Shown piece by piece: positions 8,310 to 18,047 of a stretch of 64,000 nt of DNA. A program made the translations under genes and the position numbers. Source of the DNA: Hallerella sp963656065 (GTDB lineage: Bacteria; Fibrobacterota; Fibrobacteria; Fibrobacterales; Fibrobacteraceae); contig CAVKGV010000003.1 in the NCBI GenBank assembly GCA_963656065.1, positions 124,001-188,000 of the forward strand. The letters are read 5' to 3'. Under the pieces are notes generated by a model, which saw nothing but the letters and a program-made list of their open reading frames with translations, was not told the origin of the DNA and did not search any database. Position 1 is the first letter of the stretch, and the number at the start of each line of letters is the position of its first letter.

Positions 8310-10582
8310 CAGGCACCGCCAACAAGATGTTTCCAATCCGCCATGACGATTCCACCGATTGCCTTCATGGGAGCGGCCTCCTTATGCTTCACCTTTTTCA
8401 AGCCGACGGAACACTTGGATTCGTCTAGTGCGCAATAAAGATCCGAACCTTTCCGCGGAGCGCCTTCAAATTCGATGCTCTGCAGATGGATGTTGTAATC
8501 GGCATTGTCGATTCGCCCGTAAGTCAGAACGTCTCCATGCGGGACGACATTATACGGGTACTTGTCGGGAACCTGCGACAGATAGATGCTGTAAGTCTTC
8601 GGCGAAAGAAATTCCTTTTGATATTTCGGACCGAGCTTCTGCTTCTTATCCATGAACTGCTGGCTGTATGCCGTCACAAGCAAGTCGCTCGCTCCGAGCC
8701 ATTCTTCCATCAGGTTGTTGTAAAAGTTCAGCCAGCTTTCGATTCCCTGGATATTTTTCAATTTGACGCCCTGGGATTTATACAGAAGGGCGTTGACAAA
8801 ATTCGTTACGGACAGACAGGCGTTTTTCTCGATATCGTTTGAACTCTTGCAAAACTTGGAACTTCCGTTCGAAAGCTGGTTCATAAAGTAATTGCGAAGA
8901 CCGCGCATATCCGAAGAATACATTGGACGCATCTGAACGTTTGTCCCGTCCGGACGTTTCGGGTAACCTTCTTTCGAAAGTTTCGACATGAACGAAGAAT
9001 GCGTCGCCAAATGAGCGCCATCGACATGCCAAGCCCAAAGCGAATCGCGAAGCGGCTTTAAAAAGTCGATTTTTTTCGTCACCGTTTTTTCACGGAGCCC
9101 GAAAAGATAACCATAAGTCGTCTTCAACTTGAAATCGCCGACATAGCTGCCCGAAAGATTGACCTTTACATCGGTCGATGTGCCCAAAAGCCCGGAAAGA
9201 ATCCGGTCGGAAGGGATGAACAGATTGGCCACAACCTTGCTCATCGTTTTTCCCATCCCGACTTCTCGCAAAAGATCCGCGGAAATGTCCTTTCCCGCTC
9301 CTTTCTTGAAAAATTCCACCAAATCCTTTTTTACGTTCGCCGAAAGCAGCGTCCGATTTCCATAACGGTCGCCTTTCTTTTCACGGTTTCTCTGGTCCTG
9401 GATTTCCTTGATGAATGCGGCAACGGCAGGCTTCGATTTTTTGATATTCGAATAATCATCGGCAAGTTCCGAGCCGAAATGCGGAGTGTTTACCGTGACA
9501 ATGCGACGGATGTGGTTGGCAGGATTCGCTTTTCCCGACGGATAATGCTTGGAATTCGCCCTCAGTCCCCGGAGCATTTCCCGGATGACAAGTCCCCCTT
9601 GGCTGTGAGCGACCAGATCGACCTGTTTTGACACATCCGTTTTCCAGGAATTTCCATAGTGGGTGCTGAGAACCTTTTCGAGATATCTGTAAAGCGCAAA
9701 GGAAATCGACTGTTTCGCATTATCGTCTTTCCAATGAGGCAAAACCTGGACATAGCTTTTTCCCGACTTCTTATAAGGCGCAGTGAAGAAATACAGGCCA
9801 TTGGAATTGATACCTCGCTTCGAAACGTCCAGTTTTTGATCCCGTGCGATAACATCAGGCAAGGAGCCCTGCTCGTAGCCGGAAACTTTTCCGTCCAAGA
9901 AGTTCGAATTGGTCGCTTCCGCCTTTCCAAGCGGCTTTGCGCCAAAAGAGATAAACGAGGAATTATGCCCCGGAACAAAGACGACAGGCCTTCCCAGTTT
10001 TTTGGAACCGGAAGAAATTTCCGGAAGCGCCACCTTGCGGACATTCCACTGTTCAAAAATTTCCTCTTTAGGGACACGATTTTGATCCTTGCAAAATCCC
10101 TTCTGGTAGAACTTGCCCGTCGAAGCGTTGTAATCGCTGAGCGGGACCGTTTTCCAGCCTTTATCGACACTGCAATTTTTTTTACAACGTTGCATTTCGG
10201 CGGTCCACTTCAATTTTCCCGAATAGGCCAGACCGTTACCACACGTGACGCGGTATTCCGCTTCATTTTCACACGTGATGTAATAGTTCGGGATAGAAGA
10301 ACCCCGAGCAATTGAACGCATGATGGTTTTCCTGTCCGCATGGCGACGAATCTTCGTCACTTCAAAAGCGCCTGTCTTAAATTTCCCGTCCTTGCCAATA
10401 TCCGTACAATAGGTGTTGAACGAATATGGCGACTTGGGATTTTGGATATTCTCCGCCGGAACGGGCGTCCCCGGATAAGTAATCGACGTGCCCATCCTGG
10501 AATCGCTATAGGTGATGTTCGAAGCAAAAAGACTTACGGAAGATAATACGACAAAAGGCAAAGCTTTTCTGAAAAGCTCCAT
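8309..10582 (-). CDS. secreted alpha/beta hydrolase, lipase/PGAP1-like
   Basis: 757 residues from the ATG at 10582 (AGGAGA upstream); the frame is open further upstream but without a signal. The signal peptide covers about residues 1-20 (MELFRKALPFVVLSSVSLFA). The middle has lipase landmarks: an oxyanion strand GRPVVFVPGHNSSF, the nucleophile elbow DLVAHSQGGLVIREML with Ser in HSQGG, and IVTVNTPHFGSEL just after. These fit the PGAP1-like/triacylglycerol lipase group. The N-terminal 150 residues hold several Cys (YCTD, YITCENEAEYRVTCGNG, RCKKNCS) and may be a separate disulfide-bonded domain. The substrate is unknown. It is the first gene of the operon with the lipoprotein and PDZ protein. Confidence 0.75.
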   Translation of the reverse strand: MELFRKALPFVVLSSVSLFASNITYSDSRMGTSITYPGTPVPAENIQNPKSPYSFNTYCTDIGKDGKFKTGAFEVTKIRRHADRKTIMRSIARGSSIPNYYITCENEAEYRVTCGNGLAYSGKLKWTAEMQRCKKNCSVDKGWKTVPLSDYNASTGKFYQKGFCKDQNRVPKEEIFEQWNVRKVALPEISSGSKKLGRPVVFVPGHNSSFISFGAKPLGKAEATNSNFLDGKVSGYEQGSLPDVIARDQKLDVSKRGINSNGLYFFTAPYKKSGKSYVQVLPHWKDDNAKQSISFALYRYLEKVLSTHYGNSWKTDVSKQVDLVAHSQGGLVIREMLRGLRANSKHYPSGKANPANHIRRIVTVNTPHFGSELADDYSNIKKSKPAVAAFIKEIQDQRNREKKGDRYGNRTLLSANVKKDLVEFFKKGAGKDISADLLREVGMGKTMSKVVANLFIPSDRILSGLLGTSTDVKVNLSGSYVGDFKLKTTYGYLFGLREKTVTKKIDFLKPLRDSLWAWHVDGAHLATHSSFMSKLSKEGYPKRPDGTNVQMRPMYSSDMRGLRNYFMNQLSNGSSKFCKSSNDIEKNACLSVTNFVNALLYKSQGVKLKNIQGIESWLNFYNNLMEEWLGASDLLVTAYSQQFMDKKQKLGPKYQKEFLSPKTYSIYLSQVPDKYPYNVVPHGDVLTYGRIDNADYNIHLQSIEFEGAPRKGSDLYCALDESKCSVGLKKVKHKEAAPMKAIGGIVMADWKHLVGGA

Positions 10583-10779
10583 AGATTTTCTCCTGAAAAA
10601 AAATGAATCGAGTGTTTTGAGAAATCTACGAAAGGACGCAATCCTTGAAGATGTTGCCGCGTCCGGGCAAATGCGGGACTTCAATATAAAAGAAAGAATC
10701 GCTCCCGTCAAGGGAACGATCCTTTTCAAAAAAAAGATTCTCATCGATTAATCATTTTGCAAACGACAAATTTTGACAA

Positions 10780-13700
10780 TCAGATTCCGGCAATGACACC
10801 GGGTCCCGAAAGTTTGCTTCTCCCGTTACCCGAAGGAATCACTTCGATGTGATTGGCGATTTCCTCCTTTAAACGATTCACATGCGAAATGACTCCGACA
10901 AGTTTGTCGCCGTTTTCACCGAGACGGTGCAAAAGTTCTATCGCCCTTTGAAGCTTGCGTTCATCGAGCGAACCAAAACCTTCGTCAAGGAAAAGCGTAT
11001 CAATTCGTACGCGCTGGCTAGCAAGGGAAGAGAGGCCAAGTGCGAGGGAAAGACTCACGAGGAAAGATTCCCCGCCGGAAAGATTCGCGGCAAGCCTAGA
11101 TACTCCGCATTCCGAATCATACAGAGAGATGTTCAGTCCCGATCCGTCTGTTTCAATTTTATAGCGCGGGTCGAGACCGCGCAAATGACGGTTCGCCGCC
11201 AAAATGAGCTTCCGAAGAGTCAACTGTTGGACATATTCGACAAACTTTTTCCCATCGGCGCTGCCGATTAAATCGTTGAGCGTATTCCAGACGATGACAA
11301 TTTTTTCCTGGGCGTCCTTTTCCAACTGCGCCTTCAGATAAGATTTCTTGGCGATTTCGTTTTCCAAGGAGCGCCTCTGCTTTTCCTGGAACGTTTCGTT
11401 CAAATTTTCCAATTCTTTGGAAAGCGTGTCTATCTTGGAACGAACCGTCTGCAAAGTTTCCCGACCGTTTTCCTTTTGGCGCAATTGTCCTAGCCGCTCT
11501 TCTTCCTGGATCAGCTGTCCTTTACGGGTGGCGAGACCTGTCTCGACATTCTCTATCTGGGACTTTAACAAGTCGCGTTCCGTCTTTGAAATCAAGGCCT
11601 GGCGCAGATCATTTTCCGATGCGAAACGACCCGCCCGAAGCTTTGCCATGAATTCGGATTCCAAAGATTCCCGGTTACGCTCATCCTCCATCAGTTGCGA
11701 CGAAATCGTTTCCAGACGCGCTTTTTGCGCTTCCAAGGATTTTTCCAGCTGGCCGCAACTATCGGCGATATTGGAACGTTCTTTCGCCATAGCATCAATC
11801 TTGCGCTGCCAACTCCGCCGATCTTCTGCGACATCCGACGAGCCAAAAAGCTTCTGTCTCTCGGCAATCAAAACCTGGAGATTCTTCTTTTTTTCATCCA
11901 AGTCCTTGTTCAAAAGCGAGTGTTCATTTCGAGCGTTCTTCTCGTTTTCGTCAAGATTTTCTTCCTGCACCTTAATAACGGAAAGCTTATTGTGACACGC
12001 ATCGATATTTTTAACACAAGCCGCCCACTGGACAGCCCAATTTTGAATTTTCGAAAGAACAAGGGACGGTTCATCCAAATCCTTTTCCGAAAATCCATAG
12101 GGTTTGAGTTTTCCGATTGTCGTCGAAACATATTCCGACACAACATTCGTCTTGTCGGAAAGTTCCTTATCGCAAGTTTTGACTTTTCCATCAGCGATTT
12201 TAAGCTGGTATTCCGCTTCTTCGGATTCCTTGCGCGCTTTTTCGTAACGACTTTGCAAATGATTCAAGCGTTCAGCGGTCGCCGTCACTTCACCCGATGA
12301 AAATTTCTGATCGGTGTGCATCGCATGAAAGGGGCTTCCGCAAACAGGGCAGCGAGAACCGTCCACAAGTGTCGATTGCAAAAACATCGCAATTTTATTC
12401 ATGTCGCTAGAAAGGCCCCGATTCCGCTCTTCCTCTGCGATTTTCAACTCGCGATTCTTGGAACGGCAGCAGACTTCCACGTTGCCATATTGGTTCTTTG
12501 AAATGGCAAGAGCCTCTTTAGCCCGAACAACATCATTTTTCGCTTCACTCAAAAGATTCAAGCGGTCCGAGATAACCGACTTTTCGCTTTCGAGCATTTT
12601 ATGCGTCGGATGCGCATTTGTGTAATTTTCACTTTCTTCGCAGCTTTTTTCTACGCCGAGACGCTCGTCATCCAGCTTTACACGCTCCAGGCGAAGCGCG
12701 TCCAGTTTAGACGCCAGTTTTTCGATCTGCTCCTTTTTTTCGTCGCAAATTTTCCTGTCCCGGCAGATATCCGAATCCAACGAAGAAACACGTTCCCGAA
12801 GTTCGTCCCGCTTCCTGTTTTCCTCGACTAGCCGTTCCTCTTCCTTTTTTTGGGTTTCCAAAGCGGAAGCCGTTTGCCGAAGGCGCAGTTCCATTTCGGG
12901 CTTTATTTTGACCAGCTCGTCCTTTTGCGCCTTTTGGTCCGCATATTTTTTGCGAAGTTGCTCTAGATTTTTAAGCGGTGCGATTAGTTTTTGCGCATCC
13001 TCATCTCGGGAAAGTCTCTTTCGCGAATCATCCAGGTTTCGGTTTGCAACCGAAAGTTCCTCCACGGCGGTTCTCAATTTTTGGCAGTTTTTTTCGACGA
13101 GATCGACATCCTTCAAGACGCGTTCGGCATCTTCATTTTTTCGCAGTTCCGCTTCCTTGGACTTTTTTGTCTTTTCCGCCGAGCTGAGCCATGCCGACAA
13201 ATCCTTTTCTTCCGTTTCGGGAAGCAGCTGGATTTCCGCGATTCTTTGATTTATCTGCGCTAAACTTTCGTTTTCTTTCTTGTTCCGGGCATAGACCGCC
13301 TTGGAAATCGAGCGGTAAATTTCCTGACCGGAAAGTTTTTCAAGAATCGCCGCCTTTTCATCGCGCTTGCTCTTTAAAAAGCTGTCAAATCCGCCCTGGG
13401 GAAGCATGACTGCCCGCATGAATTGCGAAAAATTCAGCCCGACGATTTCTTCGATCTTCTTCTGCACATCGTTGTTTTTGGAAACTTCTTCGCGAGCGGA
13501 AAATGCGCCGCCTTCTTCGAAGAAAAGCTTCCGTTTCACCGGCTGGACATCTCCTTCGGCACTGTTACGGCTCCGATGCACTTCCCAACGAGCCTTGTAA
13601 CGGTTTCCGGAAGATTCGAATTCCACTTCCGAGAAGGAACTTCCCGTCCCAGCCGTCATTACCAGTTCCGGCCCGATTTCCGTGCTGCGCTTGTCCGCGC

Positions 13701-13890
13701 TATTTTCCTGGCGAGGCGTCTTCCCATAAAGCGCAAGCGATATCGCATCGAGGACCGAAGTCTTTCCAGAACCTGTCGGACCGGAAATCGCAAAAAGATG
13801 GTTTCGTAAAAAAGCGGGATCGTCGAAGCGAACCGTCCATTCGCCCGATAGGGAATTGATGTTTGCAAAATGCAGCGACAAGATTTTCAT
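10780..13890 (-). CDS. sbcC: exonuclease subunit SbcC
   Basis: 1036 residues, the usual SbcC/Rad50 size. The N-terminus has the Walker A loop GPTGSGKTSVLDAIS. Two long coiled coils flank a zinc hook at the middle (CPVCGSPF). The C-terminal lobe has the ABC signature NLSGGESFLVSLSLALGLSS and Walker B LFLDEGFGSLD. With SbcD it forms a cytoplasmic ATP-dependent nuclease that opens hairpins and protein-blocked DNA ends. Its start codon overlaps the sbcD stop by 4 nt (ATGA), so the two subunits are translationally coupled. Confidence 0.96.
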   Translation of the reverse strand: MKILSLHFANINSLSGEWTVRFDDPAFLRNHLFAISGPTGSGKTSVLDAISLALYGKTPRQENSADKRSTEIGPELVMTAGTGSSFSEVEFESSGNRYKARWEVHRSRNSAEGDVQPVKRKLFFEEGGAFSAREEVSKNNDVQKKIEEIVGLNFSQFMRAVMLPQGGFDSFLKSKRDEKAAILEKLSGQEIYRSISKAVYARNKKENESLAQINQRIAEIQLLPETEEKDLSAWLSSAEKTKKSKEAELRKNEDAERVLKDVDLVEKNCQKLRTAVEELSVANRNLDDSRKRLSRDEDAQKLIAPLKNLEQLRKKYADQKAQKDELVKIKPEMELRLRQTASALETQKKEEERLVEENRKRDELRERVSSLDSDICRDRKICDEKKEQIEKLASKLDALRLERVKLDDERLGVEKSCEESENYTNAHPTHKMLESEKSVISDRLNLLSEAKNDVVRAKEALAISKNQYGNVEVCCRSKNRELKIAEEERNRGLSSDMNKIAMFLQSTLVDGSRCPVCGSPFHAMHTDQKFSSGEVTATAERLNHLQSRYEKARKESEEAEYQLKIADGKVKTCDKELSDKTNVVSEYVSTTIGKLKPYGFSEKDLDEPSLVLSKIQNWAVQWAACVKNIDACHNKLSVIKVQEENLDENEKNARNEHSLLNKDLDEKKKNLQVLIAERQKLFGSSDVAEDRRSWQRKIDAMAKERSNIADSCGQLEKSLEAQKARLETISSQLMEDERNRESLESEFMAKLRAGRFASENDLRQALISKTERDLLKSQIENVETGLATRKGQLIQEEERLGQLRQKENGRETLQTVRSKIDTLSKELENLNETFQEKQRRSLENEIAKKSYLKAQLEKDAQEKIVIVWNTLNDLIGSADGKKFVEYVQQLTLRKLILAANRHLRGLDPRYKIETDGSGLNISLYDSECGVSRLAANLSGGESFLVSLSLALGLSSLASQRVRIDTLFLDEGFGSLDERKLQRAIELLHRLGENGDKLVGVISHVNRLKEEIANHIEVIPSGNGRSKLSGPGVIAGI

Positions 13891-15152
13891 TCTTCGATTT
13901 TTCCTTCCTGTACTTCTTTTAATACTTCTTGGAATGCCGTTTCGACGCGCGTTTTCAAATCTTTATCAAAACGTTTCTGGTTGCCTTCCGCTTCGGCAAG
14001 ATATTTTTCAAAAACCTCCGTTGGCGAAAATTCCGAAAGTTCCTTCTCTTCGGTGACACTGTGAAATTTATCGACACGACCCGCATACTCCGCCTGCAAC
14101 AGGACAAGAGATGTTCCTTCGAAATCGTTTGCCAGATTCTGTCGCAAATTTCCGACGCTTCCAGCCCCCGTATAGCGCACCCGAATCCAGGCTCCCGGGG
14201 AATTCTCGTTTTCCTTGGCGATTTGCCGTCTGATTTCGGTCAAGTCATCTCCCGTTATCGTCCGCAACTTTTGAAACTGCGGAACGCCGACTTGCCGGAC
14301 TTCGGGAGATTTTCCCTCTTCAAAATCAACGACCAGGACAACGCTTTCCCGGTTCGCCTCGTCAAATCCCATCGGAAGCGGAGAACCCGAATAACGGATG
14401 CGGTTTTCCCCGCCGACTTTCTGCGGACGATGAATATGGCCCAGCGCGACATAGTCAAACGCCGACGGGAAAATATTCGAATTGACATTTTCCAGGTTTC
14501 CCACAATCGCGTATTCCGAATCTTCCGCATTTTCCGACGGAGACGCCCCGGCGGCAAAAAGGTGCGCCATCGCGACGATGGGTAGATTGCGGCCCGATTT
14601 TTCTCGAAATTCGCACGCCAAGGCTTTCAATTTTTCAAAATGCGCCTTCGTACCTTCCCGAACAAGCTCGTCCTCCGAACTGCATTTCACATCCGAAAGG
14701 CTCGCCTGCAATGCGGGATCGCGCAGATAGGGAGCCGCACACACGATAATCCGAGGATTTTCCGCCGACGGCAGCACGACAATCTCGTTGGAAAAATTAC
14801 GTTCCGCATCGGGAGTCGCAACGACATGGACATTTAAAAGTTCGAGAACGGACCGCGCCGAATTAAGCGTCGCCGGCGAATCGTGATTTCCCGCCGTGAT
14901 AATTACATTTTTACAGCACGTGCCGTTCAGGCTCGTCAAAAAAGAATAGTATAATTCCTCGGCGGCGTTACTCGGAGATCCCGTATCAAATATGTCGCCC
15001 GAAACCAAAAGGGCATCGACCTCATTTCCTTCAATCGTCTTTTTTAGCCAGGAAAGAAGCTTCCGGTATTCTTCCAAGCGGGAATGTTCATGCAGGGAAT
15101 TTCCCAGGTGCAAATCCGACGTATGCAAAATGCGAAAACTAGAATGACTCAT
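13887..15152 (-). CDS. sbcD: exonuclease subunit SbcD
   Basis: 421 residues, a calcineurin-like metallophosphoesterase of the Mre11/SbcD family. The metal-binding motifs are in order: HTSDLHLGNSL, VSGDIFDTGSPS, ITAGNHDSPATL and ALGHIHRPQKV. It is the nuclease subunit of the SbcCD complex. The start at 15152 has no ribosome binding site, but a perfect TAAATTTG element ends 5 nt upstream, so the operon mRNA is probably leaderless. Confidence 0.95.
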   Translation of the reverse strand: MSHSSFRILHTSDLHLGNSLHEHSRLEEYRKLLSWLKKTIEGNEVDALLVSGDIFDTGSPSNAAEELYYSFLTSLNGTCCKNVIITAGNHDSPATLNSARSVLELLNVHVVATPDAERNFSNEIVVLPSAENPRIIVCAAPYLRDPALQASLSDVKCSSEDELVREGTKAHFEKLKALACEFREKSGRNLPIVAMAHLFAAGASPSENAEDSEYAIVGNLENVNSNIFPSAFDYVALGHIHRPQKVGGENRIRYSGSPLPMGFDEANRESVVLVVDFEEGKSPEVRQVGVPQFQKLRTITGDDLTEIRRQIAKENENSPGAWIRVRYTGAGSVGNLRQNLANDFEGTSLVLLQAEYAGRVDKFHSVTEEKELSEFSPTEVFEKYLAEAEGNQKRFDKDLKTRVETAFQEVLKEVQEGKIEE

Positions 15153-15157
15153 ATTGG

Positions 15158-15165
15158 CAAATTTA
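15158..15165 (-). promoter_or_regulatory. -10 element TAAATTTG of the sbcDC operon
   Basis: On the minus strand TAAATTTG lies 5 nt before the sbcD ATG and matches TAnnTTTG exactly. No convincing -33 TTG at 19-21 nt is seen. The dyad TGTCAAAATTGACA lies 12 nt further upstream. Confidence 0.5.
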
Positions 15166-15177
15166 ACTCTGTTTTAA

Positions 15178-15191
15178 TGTCAAAATTGACA
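15178..15191. promoter_or_regulatory. 14-bp dyad TGTCAA-AA-TTGACA upstream of sbcDC
   Basis: A perfect 6-bp inverted repeat with a 2-nt centre, placed where a -33 region would be for the sbcD promoter. It could be a repressor site or a chance dyad in AT-rich sequence. Confidence 0.25.
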
Positions 15192-15214
15192 AATTTCAAA
15201 GAATGAGAAATGTA

Positions 15215-15901
15215 TCACACCAGGTCGATGCGAAGCACTTCGAGAATATTTTCCGCCACCGTAAACTTGATGTTCCAATTCGAAAAGCGAAATCCGTAGA
15301 TTCTATCGGCATTCTTCTGGTAAGCCGGGCGCGGGTCTTCAGAAAGAATCTTTATTAGGGAATCCCGTTTTTCTTTCGGAATCTTTTCCAGTTCGCTCTG
15401 CGGGAACTGCACGGTCAAAGGCGTAAAATTTACTTTATCCGTAAAGCCTCCGGTCGCATCCGGGATCGAATCCGCAAGCGGCAAATACGGTTTGATATCG
15501 ACAATCGGTGTTCCATCCATCATGTCCGCCCCCGATACGACGATAAGCGGTCCATCCGGCGACATCTCGATTTTTTCGATTTTCACGACAGAAAGCGCAA
15601 GAGGATTCGGACGAAAAGATGAACGCGTTGCAAAGACTCCCATTCTACGGTTGCCGCCAAGCCGCGGCGGACGAACGGTCGGACAAAAACCATCCCGGAT
15701 ATTTTCCGAAAAAATCCAGAGGATCCACAAATGGGAAAAATCTTCTAGGCCGCGCAGCGCATCCGCATTCCGAAATTCCGGTTCGAATACGATGGTCGAT
15801 TTCAGACTTTTTAAAATCCCGCTCTGTCGAGGAATGCCGAACTTTTCGGGGAAATCCGACCGGACACGCGCAATCGTTCGAAATGTAAAAGCATCTTGCA
15901 T
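15215..15901 (-). CDS. trmO: tRNA m6t6A37 methyltransferase TrmO
   Basis: 228 residues from the ATG at 15901. The family signatures are present: TIARVRSDFPEKFGIPRQSG, EDFSHLWILWIF, a run containing RPPRLGGNRRMGVFATRSSF then RPNPLALSVV, and MDGTPIVDIKPYLP. TrmO (YaeB/TsaA) adds a methyl group from S-adenosylmethionine to t6A37 of threonine tRNAs in the cytoplasm. I chose the internal Met because family members begin with this strand and the longer frame would overlap the divergent helicase promoter. No clear ribosome binding site is seen. Confidence 0.9.
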   Translation of the reverse strand: MQDAFTFRTIARVRSDFPEKFGIPRQSGILKSLKSTIVFEPEFRNADALRGLEDFSHLWILWIFSENIRDGFCPTVRPPRLGGNRRMGVFATRSSFRPNPLALSVVKIEKIEMSPDGPLIVVSGADMMDGTPIVDIKPYLPLADSIPDATGGFTDKVNFTPLTVQFPQSELEKIPKEKRDSLIKILSEDPRPAYQKNADRIYGFRFSNWNIKFTVAENILEVLRIDLV

Positions 15902-15925
15902 CAAAACGTATATAGCAAAATTTTC

Positions 15926-15933
15926 TAGCTTTG
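15926..15933 (+). promoter_or_regulatory. -10 element TAGCTTTG of the DEAD-box helicase gene
   Basis: An exact TAnnTTTG match, 8 nt before the ATG at 15942, with no ribosome binding site in between. Transcription should start at or next to the start codon. Confidence 0.6.
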
Positions 15934-15941
15934 CGCGCAAT

Positions 15942-17312
15942 ATGAAATTTTCTGAACTTCCCTTGGATGAAAGCCTCCAGCGGGCAATTGCCGACGCAGG
16001 TTATACGAGTCCCACGCCGATACAGGAAAAAGCGATTCCGCCCGTTCTCGAACGCAAGGACCTGATGGGAATCGCCCAGACAGGAACCGGCAAGACGGCC
16101 GCGTTCGCACTTCCCATTTTACAGAACATCCTCCAGGACGGTGTCTGGAAAGGGCAAAAGCCTATTCGCGTCCTGGTTCTGCTTCCGACAAGAGAGCTCG
16201 CCATCCAGGTTTCCGACTGCTTTGAAATGTACAAGAAATTCACGCCCATTACGAGCACTTGTATTTTCGGCGGAGTGAGCGACGTTCCGCAAAAAAGGGC
16301 TCTTTCCCAAGGCGTCGATATTCTCATCGCCACTCCGGGACGTCTGCTTGACCTGGTTCAGCAGCGCGTGATAAGCCTCAAAAAATTGCAGTACTTTGTC
16401 CTAGACGAAGCGGACCGGATGCTCGACATGGGATTCATCCATGACATCCGAAAAGTCGTCGCGCTCCTTCCGCAAAACCGGCAGAACCTTTTCTTCAGCG
16501 CGACAATGCCTCCCGAAATCACAAGGCTCGCCGCATCGATTCTCCGCACAAATCCCGTCCGGATCGAAGTTGCGCCGCAGAGCACGCCCATCGAACGCAT
16601 TCGCCAGGAACTTTACCGCATCGACAAGAGGCGCAAGGGCGCACTCCTCAAGGAAATGCTCCTCGAACATCCAGAAATGAAAAAAGTCCTGGTCTTTACG
16701 CGGACAAAGCACGGTGCGGACAAAATTGTCCGGGTTCTCGAAAAGGCGAAAATCACGTGTGCGGCCATCCACGGCAACAAAAGCCAGAACCGCCGACAGG
16801 AAGCTCTAGGCAACTTCAAGACGGAACAAATCCGGGTCCTAGTCGCAACGGACATCGCCGCCCGCGGAATCGATGTCGATAATGTTTCGCACGTTTTCAA
16901 TTACGACCTGCCCGATGTCCCCGAAACATTCGTGCACCGAATCGGTCGGACAGCCCGCGCCGGAAAAGACGGTGTCGCGATTTCATTCTGCGCTCCCGAC
17001 GAGGAAAGCGACCTGCGGGCAATCGAAAAGCTGACGCGCATTCGAATTCCCGAAGGCGACCAGGCCATTCTCGAGAAATTGCCGCCTCCGCAAAAAGAAA
17101 CGCCGGAAAGCGAAGTCCGAAATTCCAGGTTCCGGGGTTCCCGCCAAAAGGGACATTTTAAGTCGGAGAAAAAGTCCAGGGAAGAAAGTCGCCCGGCAAA
17201 CGCCGCACAGAATTCGGAGAAACCGCTACCTCGCACGCATTCCGGCAAACGACTCGGAAGCCGCGCACGCAAAAGGCTGCGGGGAGAACAGCGAAAGCAG
17301 GATATGGGATAA
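15942..17312 (+). CDS. DEAD-box RNA helicase, RhlE-like
   Basis: 456 residues. Motifs in order: Q motif GYTSPTPIQEKAIPP, motif I AQTGTGKTAAF, PTRELA, TPGRLLD, the DEAD box (VLDEADRMLDMGF), SAT, then domain 2 with RGIDVDNV and HRIGRTARAG. The last 80 or so residues are basic and disordered, ending in an Arg/Lys-rich tail, typical of RhlE/DeaD RNA helicases that remodel ribosomal or messenger RNA. The ATG at 15942 was chosen because the longer open frame has no family sequence before it and a -10 element sits just upstream. A terminator follows. Confidence 0.93.
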   Translation: MKFSELPLDESLQRAIADAGYTSPTPIQEKAIPPVLERKDLMGIAQTGTGKTAAFALPILQNILQDGVWKGQKPIRVLVLLPTRELAIQVSDCFEMYKKFTPITSTCIFGGVSDVPQKRALSQGVDILIATPGRLLDLVQQRVISLKKLQYFVLDEADRMLDMGFIHDIRKVVALLPQNRQNLFFSATMPPEITRLAASILRTNPVRIEVAPQSTPIERIRQELYRIDKRRKGALLKEMLLEHPEMKKVLVFTRTKHGADKIVRVLEKAKITCAAIHGNKSQNRRQEALGNFKTEQIRVLVATDIAARGIDVDNVSHVFNYDLPDVPETFVHRIGRTARAGKDGVAISFCAPDEESDLRAIEKLTRIRIPEGDQAILEKLPPPQKETPESEVRNSRFRGSRQKGHFKSEKKSREESRPANAAQNSEKPLPRTHSGKRLGSRARKRLRGEQRKQDMG

Positions 17313-17335
17313 TTCTCGCCCGACTTTTCAAAAAA

Positions 17336-17372
17336 AAAAAGAGGAAACCGACACAATCGATTTCCTCTTTTT
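17336..17372. terminator. bidirectional terminator between the helicase gene and adk
   Basis: AAAAAGAGGAAA, a 13-nt loop and TTTCCTCTTTTT form a 12-bp stem with A and T tracts on either side, between two convergent genes. Confidence 0.85.
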
Positions 17373-17388
17373 CCTTTTCAGGAAAAAA

Positions 17389-17985
17389 CTATTTAGCGGA
17401 CTTGGTAAAATCCACGTAAGCCTTGAGAACGTCCAGGAAAACTTCGTCCGGAGTATTATCGCCCGTGATGTGGCTGATAATCTTCGGGTCATACTTTTCG
17501 AGGACCTTCGCCGTAGATTCGCGATAGACTTTCAAGCGGTTCTTGATGACATTTTCATCGGCATCGTCCTTGCGGCCTTCGATCTTTGCACGATTCAAGA
17601 GGCGCGCCACGATGGTCGCTTCGTCCTTGATATCCAAGACGAAGATATGCTTGACATCGACAATCGGACGGATCAGGTCCACCTGGGATTCCGTACGGGG
17701 AATGCCGTCGAGAAGAAGCGTGTCCTTGTCGGGATTCAAACGGTTCGTATTCACCAATCCTTCCACATAACGCGCAAAAATCTTGACTGTCGCCTCGTCC
17801 GGGACAAGCAGACCCTTGCTCGAATAGGAAGCGAGCAACTTGCCCGACTCGCTCGACGGAGCGATGCCGCGGAAAATATCGCCGGTCGAAAGATGCTTGA
17901 GAGCAGTCGTCGCCGCGAGCTTTGCACCGACAGTTCCCTTGCCGGAACCCGGAGCGCCAAAAATCAGAACAGCAGAAATCGCCAT
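17389..17985 (-). CDS. adk: adenylate kinase
   Basis: 198 residues. The P-loop GAPGSGKGTVGAKLA, the NMP-binding STGDIFRG and the core LLLDGIPRTESQVD identify adenylate kinase, which interconverts ATP, AMP and ADP in the cytoplasm. The LID region (LNRAKIEGRKDDADENVI) is short and has no zinc-binding Cys, so this is the small form rather than the 214-residue form of E. coli. AGAGGA precedes the ATG. The gene is divergent from the MFS transporter and ends at the shared terminator. Confidence 0.93.
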   Translation of the reverse strand: MAISAVLIFGAPGSGKGTVGAKLAATTALKHLSTGDIFRGIAPSSESGKLLASYSSKGLLVPDEATVKIFARYVEGLVNTNRLNPDKDTLLLDGIPRTESQVDLIRPIVDVKHIFVLDIKDEATIVARLLNRAKIEGRKDDADENVIKNRLKVYRESTAKVLEKYDPKIISHITGDNTPDEVFLDVLKAYVDFTKSAK

Positions 17986-18047
17986 ATTGGAATCCTCTTG
18001 TGAAATTGATCCGCGTGAAATGTAGAAAAAATTCTATTTTCCGACCC

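Noticed and set aside
17922..18047. Longer N-terminus of the MFS transporter
   Set aside because: The added sequence is basic, overlaps adk in antisense and is not membrane-like; the family start is at 18048.
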